DNA from: VRUE01 sp963796705
Lineage (GTDB): Bacteria > Actinomycetota > Thermoleophilia > Solirubrobacterales > 70-9
Direction of reading: 5' to 3'
NCBI GenBank assembly: GCA_963796705.1
Contig: CAWCMK010000004.1
Span: 1-64,000 of the forward strand
DNA length: 64,000 nucleotides
Below are positions 44,474-53,565 of the stretch, one piece after another. The notes beneath the pieces are model-generated. The model made no database searches, had not been told where the DNA came from, and was given only the letters and a program-made list of their open reading frames with translations. The translations under genes were made by a program, and so were the position numbers. The first letter of the stretch is position 1. Every line of letters begins with the position of its first letter.

Positions 44474-45268
44474 CTACGTTGGGTCCTTCGGACACTGATC
44501 ATCCGTGGCGTGAGTGAAGGGGACGGGAGCTCCCAGATAGCCGGAAGGTATCCGACACCTGACGATCAACCAATCCCCAAGCCGATTGGAGCGCAGCATG
44601 CCGAGCTGCTCGCTGCGCCCCCGGGCCAGTCCCTGGCCGCCGCGATTCTTCGGCAGGACCGCATTGATAACGCGTGTCGCTCCGGATTCGATCGCACACT
44701 CGAACAAAGCCGCGGTGACCATGGCGCTGATCCCGCGCCCGCGCTGCTGCGGCGCGGTGAATGCGTCATAGGAGTAAGCGACCCCTGCCTGTACGGGAAG
44801 CGATACTCCCAGGTCACCGATGTCAGCGCTGACTCTAGTAAACCACCGTGCGCCGAGCATGCGCCCTGCATCCCAGGCAGCGATACAGCAATCTCCCCTG
44901 CGAAGCCGGGCGGTCACCGTAGCTGCGCTATCCGGCAGAAGGATGTCGTAGGCCGGGACGTCTGCGTCTTCCAGGAGCCGCACGGTCAGCCCCGGCACCA
45001 ACGTCCCGCGTTTGAGGACCAGCTCCCGTTGCATCTCATAGATCACGACCGCCCCCCCGCTTCCCAACGCGGCACGTGTCTTCCACGCCATCGCCTTCAG
45101 CCCCTCTTCGCGGAGCGTCCTGACCGCCTTGCCGGGGAGGCTCGAGCTCGCATGCCTCGCCCGGGTAACCGATCGTGCCGGCAAGGCTGCACACTCGGAA
45201 TTACTTCGGAGCGATCGTCGAACGATGAAGAACCTTCGACTAGCGCAATCTTTGGCCACGAAAGACAT
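44474..45268 (-). CDS. GNAT-family acetyltransferase
   Basis: The core reads GDCCIAAWDAGRMLGARWFT, ADIGDLGVSLPVQAGVAYSY and DAFTAPQQRGRGISAMVTAA. The last has the acetyl-CoA pyrophosphate loop Q-x-x-G-x-G/A (QQRGRGIS). RVINAVLPKNRGG and RLGDWLIVRCRIPSGYLGAP follow. The frame is open to 45268, but the conserved part starts near MAWKTRAALGSGGAVVIYEM, so a shorter form is likely. It is the first of three adjacent acyltransferase-like genes on this strand. Confidence 0.72.
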   Translation of the reverse strand: MSFVAKDCASRRFFIVRRSLRSNSECAALPARSVTRARHASSSLPGKAVRTLREEGLKAMAWKTRAALGSGGAVVIYEMQRELVLKRGTLVPGLTVRLLEDADVPAYDILLPDSAATVTARLRRGDCCIAAWDAGRMLGARWFTRVSADIGDLGVSLPVQAGVAYSYDAFTAPQQRGRGISAMVTAALFECAIESGATRVINAVLPKNRGGQGLARGRSEQLGMLRSNRLGDWLIVRCRIPSGYLGAPVPFTHATDDQCPKDPT

Positions 45269-45327
45269 TTCCTCTTGCAGGTGTCAACATACCTCCCGGT
45301 TCCTATTCGCCCCAATTCCCGCCGGGT

Positions 45328-45347
45328 GGTCGGTCTTTAAACCGACC
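45328..45347 (-). terminator. Hairpin at the end of the 45,337-45,888 gene
   Basis: GGTCGGT and ACCGACC form a 7-bp stem around CTTTAA, spanning the stop codon. It is likely a terminator or mRNA end structure. Confidence 0.4.
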
Positions 45348-45888
45348 GGTGGCTTGCGAGCACCGCCGGGCGCGCAGCGAAACTACCGTGCTTCGGACGA
45401 ACCCTCTCCATGAGGGCGGCGATGGAGAGCATTGGAACGCCTGCATAGGCTTCGGGACTGACGTGCACTAGACGTCTCAGAGCACTGGCGCGTAAGCTCG
45501 GCAACCAGTAAGCGCCGAGCCACGACCTAACTTCTACTTGGACTTCCAGCGCCAGATCCAGCACGGCGGCTTCACCCGCGCGGCACCCGGCTCGGCGCGA
45601 TTGCCGGCGCCAACCACCTCGGACCCAGATCGCCCGCTCGCGGAGAGTAGCTCGATCCAGCGCCTCCCAAAGCCGGATGGATCGGCGTCGGGTGCGCCGA
45701 TAGAATTGGCGGGCGTGCCAGAGGGGGAAAGCAGCCTCGAGCGGTGTGCATGGCGTTCCTAGCTCATGGTTGGACGCTGTTTCGGCGGCGACGAACACTG
45801 CTTTGTGTTCACTGGGGGTCGAGCTATTCAGGGCGCTGATCTGGCGTGCGCGACGGCGCGTTCGCACTTCGCGCGGAAGAGCATCCAA
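45337..45888 (-). CDS. Hypothetical protein (183 residues, uncertain)
   Basis: The product is Arg-rich with Leu-rich helices: CTPLEAAFPLWHARQFYRRT, IRLWEALDRATLRERAIWV and WLGAYWLPSLRASALRRLVH. I do not recognise a family. The frame may be broken or a shadow, since the N-terminal 20 residues are strongly basic. It lies between the acyltransferase run and a secreted protein, on the same strand as both. Confidence 0.35.
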   Translation of the reverse strand: MDALPREVRTRRRARQISALNSSTPSEHKAVFVAAETASNHELGTPCTPLEAAFPLWHARQFYRRTRRRSIRLWEALDRATLRERAIWVRGGWRRQSRRAGCRAGEAAVLDLALEVQVEVRSWLGAYWLPSLRASALRRLVHVSPEAYAGVPMLSIAALMERVRPKHGSFAARPAVLASHRSV

Positions 45889-45910
45889 TCGAACTGATCG
45901 ACGCTGCCGA

Positions 45911-46555
45911 TCAATTCGATCGGCGCGGGTGGCCGATCAAGAATTCCGATTCGGGCGGTATCGGACGCGCCGAAATCAGAGAACTCCGGTTTGCCGGTCC
46001 CCTGGCAGCGCGCTCGTGAACGGAGCCGACCGAGATGAATTCGGTGGCGCTGGTGCTAGCACCTGGATGTCGACTTGCCATTTTCGAGGTATTCACGCAG
46101 AAGAAGAGGCGGATCTGCCGAATCCCGGGATTTCGGCCAGCACCTGGGGGTTTCGAGGAAGCCTTCGGCGGGGACGGTGACGGCGCCGCGGGACTGGCTG
46201 CCTTCGCCGTGCATCAGCCCCTGAAAGCTCGCCTCATCGGCCTGCGCGCCGCCGACCGCGTTGTCGGCGATCTTCGCGCCGCTCACCGCCTTGTCCCCCA
46301 GCGCCGTTGTTCCCACGGCGCCGGCGGCGATGTTCGCCGCGGTGACCGCCCCCGGCGCCAGCTTTTCGGTGCTGATCGCGCCCTTCCTGATCTTCACCGC
46401 GGTGACGGAGTTCTTCTTCAGCTGCTTGATGCCAACCGAGTTCTTGGCCAGGTGAGCGGCCGCGTATGCGGCCCCGCCCCCGATCGCCAGGAAAGCGCGA
46501 GGTAGGCGACGAGGGTCGTGTGGTTTGGCCGGCCGGGCTTGATTGGAGTTCTCAT
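45911..46555 (-). CDS. Secreted protein with NSVGIKQLKK repeats (frameshifts)
   Basis: ATG 46555 opens MRTPIKPGRPNHTTLVAYLA. A missing T in a T-run near 46,487 then leads to LAIGGGAAYAAAHLAKNSVG, IKQLKKNSVTAVKIRKGAIS and a series of short repeats (LAPGAVTAANIAAGAV, GDKAVSGAKIADNAVGG). The globular C-terminus is spread over two more frames (GFLETP, VLAEIPGFG, CVNTSKMASRHPGASTSATE), stopping at 45911. It is the same family as the 19,400-20,102 protein. It is probably exported, with an unknown role. Confidence 0.65.
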
Positions 46556-46905
46556 CTCGTTCCCTTGGTCGGTGAGTTCGGCCAGGCCCGTGCGGGGCCG
46601 AGACCTGGGGTGACCGTAAACCGCTGGCGGCCGGCGGCAAGGGCCAGGAGCTCGGGCGGGGCCAAAGCGATGCTCCGGGTCCCCGCCCCGGGGGCGATCC
46701 GGACCGCACCTGGACGAACCGCTGTGCGAGCCGGGGCCGCGAAGAGCGATCCACCAGCCCCCCCTAGGTCGTTCGGGTTGCCGTCTGGTTCCTCCTCCGC
46801 GCTCAGTTCAGCTCCCGAGCGCCCAGCTGGGCGCCGGCGGCTGTTGTCAGGGAGCTCGATCTGATCCTCGATTGCCGCCGGGCGCCGGGTCGCTGGCCAG
46901 GGTGC
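46556..46905. other. Intergenic region with a 16-bp palindrome
   Basis: No gene is recognised. GCGCCCAGCTGGGCGC at 46819-46834 is a perfect palindrome, downstream of the anti-sigma gene, and could act as a terminator stem or binding site. The left part probably carries the promoter of the secreted-protein gene. Confidence 0.45.
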
Positions 46906-47169
46906 CTAGCGCTCTTCGGAGCGCCAGCGTTGATAGAGCGCCGCGAACTGCTCCCGCATCTCAGGCGTCAGGTCCTCGACCCCCAGCCGGCCGGTGATCC
47001 GGATCGTGGCGCGCATCTGCCTGAGGTACTCGGTGCAGTGCTCACAGCCGGCGAGATGGCGCTCGAAGCGCCGCCGCTGCGAGCGGCTCAGCGATCCCTC
47101 CAGATAATCGGTGACCAGCTCGACCACCTCCTGACAGACCAGCTCGCCTTGGGGCCAGGGAACCCTCAT
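46906..47169 (-). CDS. Anti-sigma factor with zinc-finger (ZAS/zf-HC2) domain
   Basis: The 87-residue product has the zinc site HLAGCEHCTEYLRQM (His-x3-Cys-x2-Cys) preceded by VVELVTDYLEGSLSRSQRRR. There is no membrane segment, so it is a soluble anti-sigma factor. The start overlaps the stop of the sigma gene (ATGA), so the two are made together. It is expected to bind and hold that sigma factor, possibly released by thiol oxidation as in other ZAS proteins. Confidence 0.88.
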   Translation of the reverse strand: MRVPWPQGELVCQEVVELVTDYLEGSLSRSQRRRFERHLAGCEHCTEYLRQMRATIRITGRLGVEDLTPEMREQFAALYQRWRSEER

Positions 47170-47780
47170 GCTCTCACCAACTCCTCCAGGGCGAGGCGCA
47201 GCCGGCTGCGGCCGCGGTGCAGCAGGACCCTCTGATTGGCCTCGCTGATCTCGAGAACCTCGCTGACCTCCTTGCTGCTCAGCCCATCGACGTCGCGCAG
47301 TGTGAGCACGGCGCGCTGCCGCGCCGGGAGGTGCTCGAGGGCCTCGTGCAGTCGCTCGGTCAGTGCCTCTGCGAGGAGCCTGTCCTCGCTGTCCTCGATC
47401 CAGTGTTCCGGCGGTGCCATCCAGGCCCCCGAGGCATCGAAGCGCGAGCTGTCAACTGCGGGCGTCGCGTCTCCGATCGCGATGCTGCGATCCTCACGCA
47501 CGCCGGTACTCCTGGCCCGGTTGACGAGGATCCGCAAGAGCCACGTCTTGAAGGTGGAGCGCCCGGCGAAGGAGTCCAGACCACGCAACACCGCCAGCCA
47601 GGTGTCCTGGACGACCTCCTCGGCGATCGCCGGATTGGAGACAAAGGAGCCGGCGAGCTGCAGCATCGCCGCATGATGGCGAGCGGCGAGCTCGACGAAG
47701 GCCTCCTCCTCGCCGGCACGCAGACGCCCGACCAGTTCCTGGTCTCGATCGAGGAATCGCTTGCCGCGGGGGCGGCCCAT
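47166..47780 (-). CDS. ECF-type RNA polymerase sigma factor
   Basis: Region 2 includes FVELAARHHAAMLQLAGSFV, AIAEEVVQDTWLAVLRGLDS and FKTWLLRILVNRARSTGVRE. Region 4 is LEHLPARQRAVLTLRDVDGL with SKEVSEVLEISEANQRVLLH and RGRSRLR. ATG 47780 starts MGRPRGKRFLDRDQELVGRL; an in-frame ATG 48 bp upstream is less likely. It is coupled to the anti-sigma gene. The regulon is unknown. Confidence 0.9.
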   Translation of the reverse strand: MGRPRGKRFLDRDQELVGRLRAGEEEAFVELAARHHAAMLQLAGSFVSNPAIAEEVVQDTWLAVLRGLDSFAGRSTFKTWLLRILVNRARSTGVREDRSIAIGDATPAVDSSRFDASGAWMAPPEHWIEDSEDRLLAEALTERLHEALEHLPARQRAVLTLRDVDGLSSKEVSEVLEISEANQRVLLHRGRSRLRLALEELVRA

Positions 47781-47912
47781 TACCCGGATGGTCGGAATCG
47801 TGTCGACACCGTGGGGGGACGAGAGCACGCATTGGATTGCGATCCGACCTGGTTCATATCGCCGGGCGGGCCGCGGCGCCCGCTCGAGGCGCCGCGGCCT
47901 GCGGGCCCGTCT

Positions 47913-49067
47913 CTAGTTTGCCGCGATTCCCTCGCCGCCGGCGGCGCCGGGAACGCCCAGCGAGCCGAATTTGCTCAGCGAGCCGTGGGGGCCGATCGCG
48001 AACTCGTCAAGGGCCCCGGTGGCGCCGCCCTGCACGTAGAGGAAATGACCGTCCCCCGAGACCGTCGCATCGACGGTGCCGGCGTCGGTTTCGGTCTGGC
48101 CCAAGAGCGAGAGGTGTCCCCCGCCCAGTCCCCGGAACTCACTCAGGGAGGCACTCGCGGCATTCGAGACGTAGAAATAGCGCCCCGCAGCGACCACCCA
48201 GCAGGTCGCTTCCTGGCCGGTGGGAACCGATTCGGTTTCACTCAGGACTCCGCCGTGTCCCAAGCCGAAGGCCGCCAGGGAATTCGTGCCGGCCTCGGCG
48301 ACGAGCAGATGGCCATCCTGATCGAAGCTCATCGCGAAGGGCACCGCGCCGGGCTCGGAATTCACAACCGGCGTTTGCGAGAGACGCCCGAAGGGCCCGA
48401 CCCGGAAGACATCGATGTCGCTCCCATTGGCCTTCGTCGTGACGAGCAGCTGTGAGCCATCGGGTGAAAAGCTGACCTCGCCGGGAGTGTGGGTGAACTG
48501 CGGCGTTTCGGTGGGATTCAGACCCAGCGCACGGTTCGATTCTGAAATCGGTGCCAGATGGTCCCCGTGGAGCGCAAAGCCCTGCAGCGAGCCACCTTCC
48601 TCGGCGTTCAGCACGTAGACGAGCCGCTGATCGACGGCGATGCTGACCGGAAACGATCCCCCGGAGGCGAGCACCTGGCGGAGCGCCAGATGATCGCCGT
48701 GCACAGCAAAGACCGAGATCGTGTTGCTGGCGGCGTTGACCGCGTAGAGCAGGCCGGCTTCGCGATCGTAGGTGAGCGAGCCCTGGGAGGCGAGATGGTC
48801 GACGACCGACCCTTCCAGGATGCCTCCGAGGCCGCCCGTGTCGTAAACGGCGGTTTGCGTGAGACTCCCGTTTGCCGCCTGCGAATAGGCGACGACCTGA
48901 TTGCCGGCCGGGTTGTCGGTCTGGACGAAGACGGCGTGCCCGGCGGGTGTTCCCACCGGACCGGGGTGCTGGGGGTGGCGGCCAAAGGCGCTCGCCGAGC
49001 CAGATAGGCAGGCAAGGACGAATCCGATCGCAGCAAAAGCCGTGGCGACTCGGGTTGGGAATCTCAT
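47913..49067 (-). CDS. Secreted beta-propeller (lactonase/YVTN-like) protein
   Basis: A signal peptide (VATAFAAIGFVLACLSGSAS) precedes about 350 residues of propeller repeats, such as GLLYAVNAASNTISVFAVHG, PVSIAVDQRLVYVLNAEEGG, GEVSFSPDGSQLLVTTKANG and GRYFYVSNAASASLSEFRGL. The pattern matches the 6-phosphogluconolactonase-like (lactonase, PF10282-type) seven-bladed propeller. Export argues against a sugar-pathway role; it more likely binds or hydrolyses an extracellular ligand. It is divergent from the solute-binding protein gene. Confidence 0.82.
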   Translation of the reverse strand: MRFPTRVATAFAAIGFVLACLSGSASAFGRHPQHPGPVGTPAGHAVFVQTDNPAGNQVVAYSQAANGSLTQTAVYDTGGLGGILEGSVVDHLASQGSLTYDREAGLLYAVNAASNTISVFAVHGDHLALRQVLASGGSFPVSIAVDQRLVYVLNAEEGGSLQGFALHGDHLAPISESNRALGLNPTETPQFTHTPGEVSFSPDGSQLLVTTKANGSDIDVFRVGPFGRLSQTPVVNSEPGAVPFAMSFDQDGHLLVAEAGTNSLAAFGLGHGGVLSETESVPTGQEATCWVVAAGRYFYVSNAASASLSEFRGLGGGHLSLLGQTETDAGTVDATVSGDGHFLYVQGGATGALDEFAIGPHGSLSKFGSLGVPGAAGGEGIAAN

Positions 49068-49335
49068 CTGACGCTCCTAGGAATTGAGGATTGCTTCCAA
49101 GATTCAGTCCCCCCAAAGGCGTTTTCGTTACGCGTCCTGGCCGCCGTCTCCCTGACCGTCGCCTGACTCAGCGGTTGGCGCTGGGCCCTGATGCCGAGCC
49201 CCAGCCCACAGACAATGCGGCGGCGCGGCGGCCTCGCAGCCCGGCGCGAGCGGGACCCCGGAAGCCTGGTTTGGGCGATCGACGGGCGGGCTTTTCGCGT
49301 GTTCGGTTCTGCAGCTGGCGATTACTGTGCCGGCT

Positions 49336-50208
49336 ATGACGGCCGCCGAGGCATCCCCGAAGCGCCGCGGCTGGTATCGCTCGCCGGGCGCCCTGGCAAG
49401 CGCCGCGCTCGCCACGCTTGGCCTCGCGGGCGCCCTCTGCGGCTGTGGCTCGATCTCCGCCTCGGCGGGCAGCTTCCGCTCCGCCCATCCGAATGTCCTC
49501 ACGGTCGCCACCTCCGCGGTCCCGAGCGCGGGCTTTTGGGAAGGCACGCCGACCGACCCCAGAGGCGGCTTTGAGTATCAGCTGGCCCGCGAAATGGCGA
49601 AGCGCTTCGGCCTTGCGCGGGTGCGGATCAAGATCGTCCATTTCCACCGCCTGGTCGCCGGCCACCTCGGCGGCGCCGATCTCGGAATCGACCTGATCAC
49701 GCCCACCGCAGAACGCGAACGGGTGCTCGAATTCTCGACGCCCTATCTCAAATCGGCGCCGACCGTCGTCGTCCGCGCCGGGACCGAAGTCCCCGACCTC
49801 GCCAGCGCCCAGGAACTGCGCTGGGGGGCGATCGGCTCGACCACCTTCGTCGAAACGATCGCCAACTCGATCGTCCCCGAAGCGCCGACCCGCCTCTTTG
49901 ACGGGCAGCGCGAACTGCTCGCCGCGCTGCACGCGGGGCGGGTCCAAGCGGCGCTCTTTGACCTGCCGCTGGCGGTCGCAATCGCCAGCTCATCCGCAGG
50001 CTCACTGGAAGCGGTCGCCCAACTCCCCGAACGCGAGGCGATCTCGGTGGCGCTGCCCAAGGACAGTCCCAACCGCCAGGCCGTCGACTCGGCGATCCGC
50101 GCCTTCACCGCCGACGGGACGATCGAAGACCTGCTGAACGAATGGGTCGGCGCTGAGGCCAGCGAAGCCGAATCGGATATTCCCCTCCTGCACACGACGC
50201 TTCACTGA
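49336..50208 (+). CDS. Solute-binding lipoprotein, family 3 (amino-acid-type)
   Basis: The signal sequence ALASAALATLGLAGALCGCG ends in a lipobox-like L-C-G-C. The binding fold follows: LTVATSAVPSAGFWEGTPTD, GFEYQLAREMAKRFG, DLGIDLITPTAERERVLEFS with TPYLKSAPTVVVR, RWGAIGSTTFVETIA and ALHAGRVQAALFDLP. This is the periplasmic binding-protein family used by amino-acid ABC importers. No permease or ATPase is nearby. It overlaps the antiporter gene by one base, so an antiporter-linked sensing role is possible. Glu codons are mostly GAA. ATG 49336 is preferred over GTG 49327. Confidence 0.86.
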   Translation: MTAAEASPKRRGWYRSPGALASAALATLGLAGALCGCGSISASAGSFRSAHPNVLTVATSAVPSAGFWEGTPTDPRGGFEYQLAREMAKRFGLARVRIKIVHFHRLVAGHLGGADLGIDLITPTAERERVLEFSTPYLKSAPTVVVRAGTEVPDLASAQELRWGAIGSTTFVETIANSIVPEAPTRLFDGQRELLAALHAGRVQAALFDLPLAVAIASSSAGSLEAVAQLPEREAISVALPKDSPNRQAVDSAIRAFTADGTIEDLLNEWVGAEASEAESDIPLLHTTLH

Positions 50209-52058
50209 TGGCTCCCGCTCAGGCAATCGCCTCGATCTCGCTGAAAACGCCGAGCGGCGCCGCCTGGGAGTTCCTGATCCTCTTCGTCGTGATCATCATC
50301 GGGCCGCCGTTGATGAAACGGGCCCGTATCCCCGGGATCATCGGCCTGCTGCTGGGCGGCTTTGTGATCGGTCCCTACGGCGCCAACCTGATCGGGGCCG
50401 GCAACACCACGGTCCCCGATCTCGGCCAGCTCGGGCTGCTCTATCTGATGTTCGTCGCCGGGGTCGAGCTCGACCTCGCCCTGGTTCGGGTGCACCGCCG
50501 CGCCGTGCTCAGCTTCGGCGCCATGACCTTCGCGCTGCCGATGCTCTTCGGCACGACGATCGGCCTGGCGCTCGGCTGGATCCTGCCCGCGGCCCTCCTG
50601 TTGGGCGCCCTGCTCTCCTCCCACACCCTGCTGCTTTACCCGAGCGCCCGCGCCGCCGGCCTCTCCGCCGACCGGGGCGTCGCCACCGCGGTCGGTGCCA
50701 CCGTCCTCACCGACACCGCGGCGCTGATCGTCCTCGCCGGCGTCTCGGGCTCACAGCTCGCCGGCGGCTCCGGCGCCTCGATCGCGGTGCAGATCGTCCT
50801 CGGCCTGGTGGTCCTCATCGCCTTCACGCTCGGCCTGCTGCCGCGCCTGGCGCGGCTCGCCTTTCGCTATCTGGGCACCGACCGGGTCGTCCGCTACCTG
50901 CTCGCGGTCGCCTCCTTCCTCGCCGCCGGGACGGTCGCCGACGTGTTCGGGATCGAGCCGATCGTCGGCGCCTTCTTCGCCGGGCTGGCGCTCAACCGGC
51001 TGGTCCCCAACGAGGGGCCGCTGATGGACCGGATCGACTTCTTCGGCAGCGCCGTCTTCGTGCCGATCTTCCTCGTCTCGGTCGGGATGCTGCTCGACCC
51101 CAAGGTGATGGTCGAAGGCGAGACCCTGAAGCTGGCGGGACTCTTCATCCTCGCCAGCCTCGCCGGCAAGGCGCTCTCGGCGGGGATCGCCAGGGTCGCC
51201 CTCGGCTACTCGGGCCCGCAGGCGGAGCTGATGCTGGGGCTGACCGTGCCGCAGGCGGCGGCGACGCTGGCCGCGACGATCGTCGGCTTCAACATCGGCC
51301 TCTTCGACCAGTCGGTGGTAAACGCGGCCCTGGTTCTGATCCTCGCCTCGATCGTGATCGGCACGCTCCTCGTCGACCGCTCCCTGGCCGCCGTTCCGCC
51401 TCCCGAGGGCAGCGCCGAGCGCGTCGGCGGGCGGATCCTCGTGGCCCTCACAGATCCCGCCCAGGCGCCGCTCGCCTTCCAGCTGGCGGCCCGGATCGCG
51501 GCCGTCGAGGGCGGCGTCGTCCGCGGCCTTCTGGCCTGCCCGCGAAGCGATGCCGCCGCGGCGAGCGATCGGCTCGAGGAGCTGGACGCCGCCGCCTTCG
51601 CGGCCGGGGTCGACGCCGAGTCAAAGCTCTTGGTGCACGACTCGCTGGCCGAAAGCATCGTCAACGTCGCCACCGAGACCAGTGCCTCGCTGATCATCCT
51701 CGGCCGTCCCTCGACCCCGGGCGCATCGGCCTTCGGCAGCGAGGGAGAGGCGATCGCCTCGGCGCTGGCGGCGCCGGTCGCGATCCTGATCGGCGAGGCG
51801 CGGAGGATCAGCGAGGTCGAGGTGGTGCGAGAGGCCGAGGGCGGCCCGGGCGGAAACTTCGACGCCGACGGCCTCGCGATCGACCTGGCGCGGCGGATCG
51901 GGGGCAGCGCGGTCGAGGTCACCGATCTGGCGGCCGGAGAAGTTCAGCCCCTGCGAGCCGGCCAGCTGCGTCTGCTGCCGGCGAACTCCTGGCAGCTCCT
52001 GGCCGGCGCCGCGAACCCCCCCGCCGGCGCCGCGATCCTGATCCTGCCCGACAACTGA
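50208..52058 (+). CDS. CPA2-type cation:proton antiporter with C-terminal USP-like domain
   Basis: The first 400 residues form about 12 helices with GIIGLLLGGFVIGPYGANLI, LYLMFVAGVELDLALVRVHR and GIEPIVGAFFAGLALNRLVP. These are the Na+/H+ exchanger (Kef/NapA-like) pattern with the acidic ELD site. A soluble part follows (RILVALTDPAQAPLAFQLAA, SLIILGRPSTPGASAFGSEG) that resembles a universal stress protein domain. The ion may be Na+ or K+. It is coupled to the solute-binding lipoprotein upstream. The start ATG uses the last base of the preceding stop codon. Confidence 0.9.
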   Translation: MAPAQAIASISLKTPSGAAWEFLILFVVIIIGPPLMKRARIPGIIGLLLGGFVIGPYGANLIGAGNTTVPDLGQLGLLYLMFVAGVELDLALVRVHRRAVLSFGAMTFALPMLFGTTIGLALGWILPAALLLGALLSSHTLLLYPSARAAGLSADRGVATAVGATVLTDTAALIVLAGVSGSQLAGGSGASIAVQIVLGLVVLIAFTLGLLPRLARLAFRYLGTDRVVRYLLAVASFLAAGTVADVFGIEPIVGAFFAGLALNRLVPNEGPLMDRIDFFGSAVFVPIFLVSVGMLLDPKVMVEGETLKLAGLFILASLAGKALSAGIARVALGYSGPQAELMLGLTVPQAAATLAATIVGFNIGLFDQSVVNAALVLILASIVIGTLLVDRSLAAVPPPEGSAERVGGRILVALTDPAQAPLAFQLAARIAAVEGGVVRGLLACPRSDAAAASDRLEELDAAAFAAGVDAESKLLVHDSLAESIVNVATETSASLIILGRPSTPGASAFGSEGEAIASALAAPVAILIGEARRISEVEVVREAEGGPGGNFDADGLAIDLARRIGGSAVEVTDLAAGEVQPLRAGQLRLLPANSWQLLAGAANPPAGAAILILPDN

Positions 52059-52218
52059 ACGGCGCCAGCCACCGAAGAGCGTTCATCGGCATTTGAGGTG
52101 CTCCGCCGAGAGGCTGAGGGCACCAGATCCAGGCGCCGCGGCGCCGCAGCCCCGCGCCCCCTGCCAGGACTCGATCAGCCGGGGTCATGGAGTCTGCGTG
52201 GTCCCCCACGGCCCGCTG

Positions 52219-52923
52219 ATGGTTGACAATCGTGCGGTGAGCCCGGCGGACACCCACGAGGAGGAGCTCGAGTCCCGCTATGAGGCGACCTTTGCCGTCG
52301 GGCTGGTGATCGCTCTGCAGGTGACGCTCGCGCTCGTCAGCCTTGAGGGTGGCTGGAAGCTCAACGGGCTCCCGGGGTGGGTCTGGCTGATTCCCGTCGT
52401 GCCCGAGGCGGCGCTGTTGTTGGCCCTCGCCTGGTCGGTACCACGGCATCGCCTCGAGCAGATGGGCGAGCGCCGCAGCGTCGCCCTCGCACTTGACGGC
52501 GTCATCACCGCGGCCAACGCGCTCGCCCTCGCCGCCCTGATCGCCTCGCTGCTCAGCGGCCAGGAGAAGAGCGGTGGGGAGTTGCTGCTGAAGGGTGCGA
52601 CGATCTGGGGTACCAACGTCGTCACCTTCGGACTGCTGTTCTGGGAGCTCGATCGCGGTGGGCCGATGCGCCGCAGCCGGCCGGATCCGCCGCCCCGGGA
52701 CTTCCAGTTCCCCCAGGACGAGAATCCGACCCTTGCCGAGCCGGGCTGGTACCCGCGACTGCTCGACTACGTGTATGTCTCCTTCACCAACGCGATCGCG
52801 TTCAGCCCCACCGATGCGATGCCGCTGACCCGGCGCATGAAGGTGATGATGCTGAGCGAGTCGGCGATCTCAGCGACGACGGTGCTGCTGGTGGCCGCGC
52901 GGGCCGTGAATATCCTCCGCTGA
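52219..52923 (+). CDS. Integral membrane protein (DUF1345-like)
   Basis: ATG 52219 opens MVDNRAVSPADTHEEELESR, then helices FAVGLVIALQVTLALVSLEG, WLIPVVPEAALLLALAWSVP, VITAANALALAALIASLLSG and GTNVVTFGLLFWELDRGGPM. YVSFTNAIAFSPTDAMPLTR and LSESAISATTVLLVAARAVN close the protein. The end resembles DUF1345-type membrane proteins, with a potassium-channel-like SFT-F-P-D pattern. The 160-bp leader before it is GC-rich and contains the palindrome GGCGCCGCGGCGCC. The function is unknown. Confidence 0.7.
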   Translation: MVDNRAVSPADTHEEELESRYEATFAVGLVIALQVTLALVSLEGGWKLNGLPGWVWLIPVVPEAALLLALAWSVPRHRLEQMGERRSVALALDGVITAANALALAALIASLLSGQEKSGGELLLKGATIWGTNVVTFGLLFWELDRGGPMRRSRPDPPPRDFQFPQDENPTLAEPGWYPRLLDYVYVSFTNAIAFSPTDAMPLTRRMKVMMLSESAISATTVLLVAARAVNILR

Positions 52924-53121
52924 GCGAGGCGCCGACGGTTCACCGCGTCCCGAGGCACAAGCCTCTGAACAGCCTCGGCGTTCCCCCGGGCCGGGGAGCA
53001 CCTGAGCCTCAAGAGGAGGGGAGGGCAGATCCTCGTCGGCTTCAGCGCGTTTTGTTGTCGTCGGGGAGGAAGCGTCTGCGAGCGCCGTGATCCGCTCGCT
53101 GATCGAGTTGGCCGGCCGAAC

Positions 53122-53565
53122 TCAGCCGTTGCAGATCGCCTGGCGGTGGGCCCGCAGAGCCTCCGCGACCGGATCAAGCACCTCGGTCCGGTTCTGGAAC
53201 TTTCGCTCGTAGGTGCGCACCCGCAGGAGAGTTGCCAGATCGGCGGCCCCAATCGCCTCGGCAAGGGCCTCGCGATCGAGCCCGTCGTAGTCGGGGATGG
53301 GCTCAGACCCGCGTAGGTAGCGCAACTTGTTTCGGACCGCGGTTCGGTCCCGATGTGAGGACTCAAATCTCTCGATCGCCGAAAGTTCGACCTGTGAGTG
53401 TGCGGCGAGATCGGCAATGATTTCTCCGGCGCCAAGCCGCTCGTAGCCGGCAAAGGGAGGCGGAGAATCTGAAGGACTCCGGTGCCCCCTTGAGATTGGC
53501 GTGGCGCCTGCAGAGCCTCGCTGATGGAGCAGCGATCTGAAGCTCACTCTCCTGAAGCTGGTCAT
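53122..53565 (-). CDS. Hypothetical protein of 147 residues
   Basis: The C-terminal 100 residues look conserved: FAGYERLGAGEIIADLAAHS, QVELSAIERFESSHRDRTAV, RNKLRYLRGSEPIPDYDGLD and YERKFQNRTEVLDPVAEALR. They form a helical protein of a kind widespread in actinobacteria, though I know no function. The N-terminal 40 residues are Arg/Ser-rich and less certain. The start overlaps the stop of the preceding short gene (ATGA). Confidence 0.62.
   Translation of the reverse strand: MTSFRRVSFRSLLHQRGSAGATPISRGHRSPSDSPPPFAGYERLGAGEIIADLAAHSQVELSAIERFESSHRDRTAVRNKLRYLRGSEPIPDYDGLDREALAEAIGAADLATLLRVRTYERKFQNRTEVLDPVAEALRAHRQAICNG

Noticed and set aside
52085..52218. Possible riboswitch (TPP-like GAGAGGCTGAGGGC, or fluoride-like GCTGATGG) before the DUF1345-like gene.
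   Set aside because: The second conserved halves are missing: no ACCTGATC for TPP, and no strand pairing the upstream block for fluoride.
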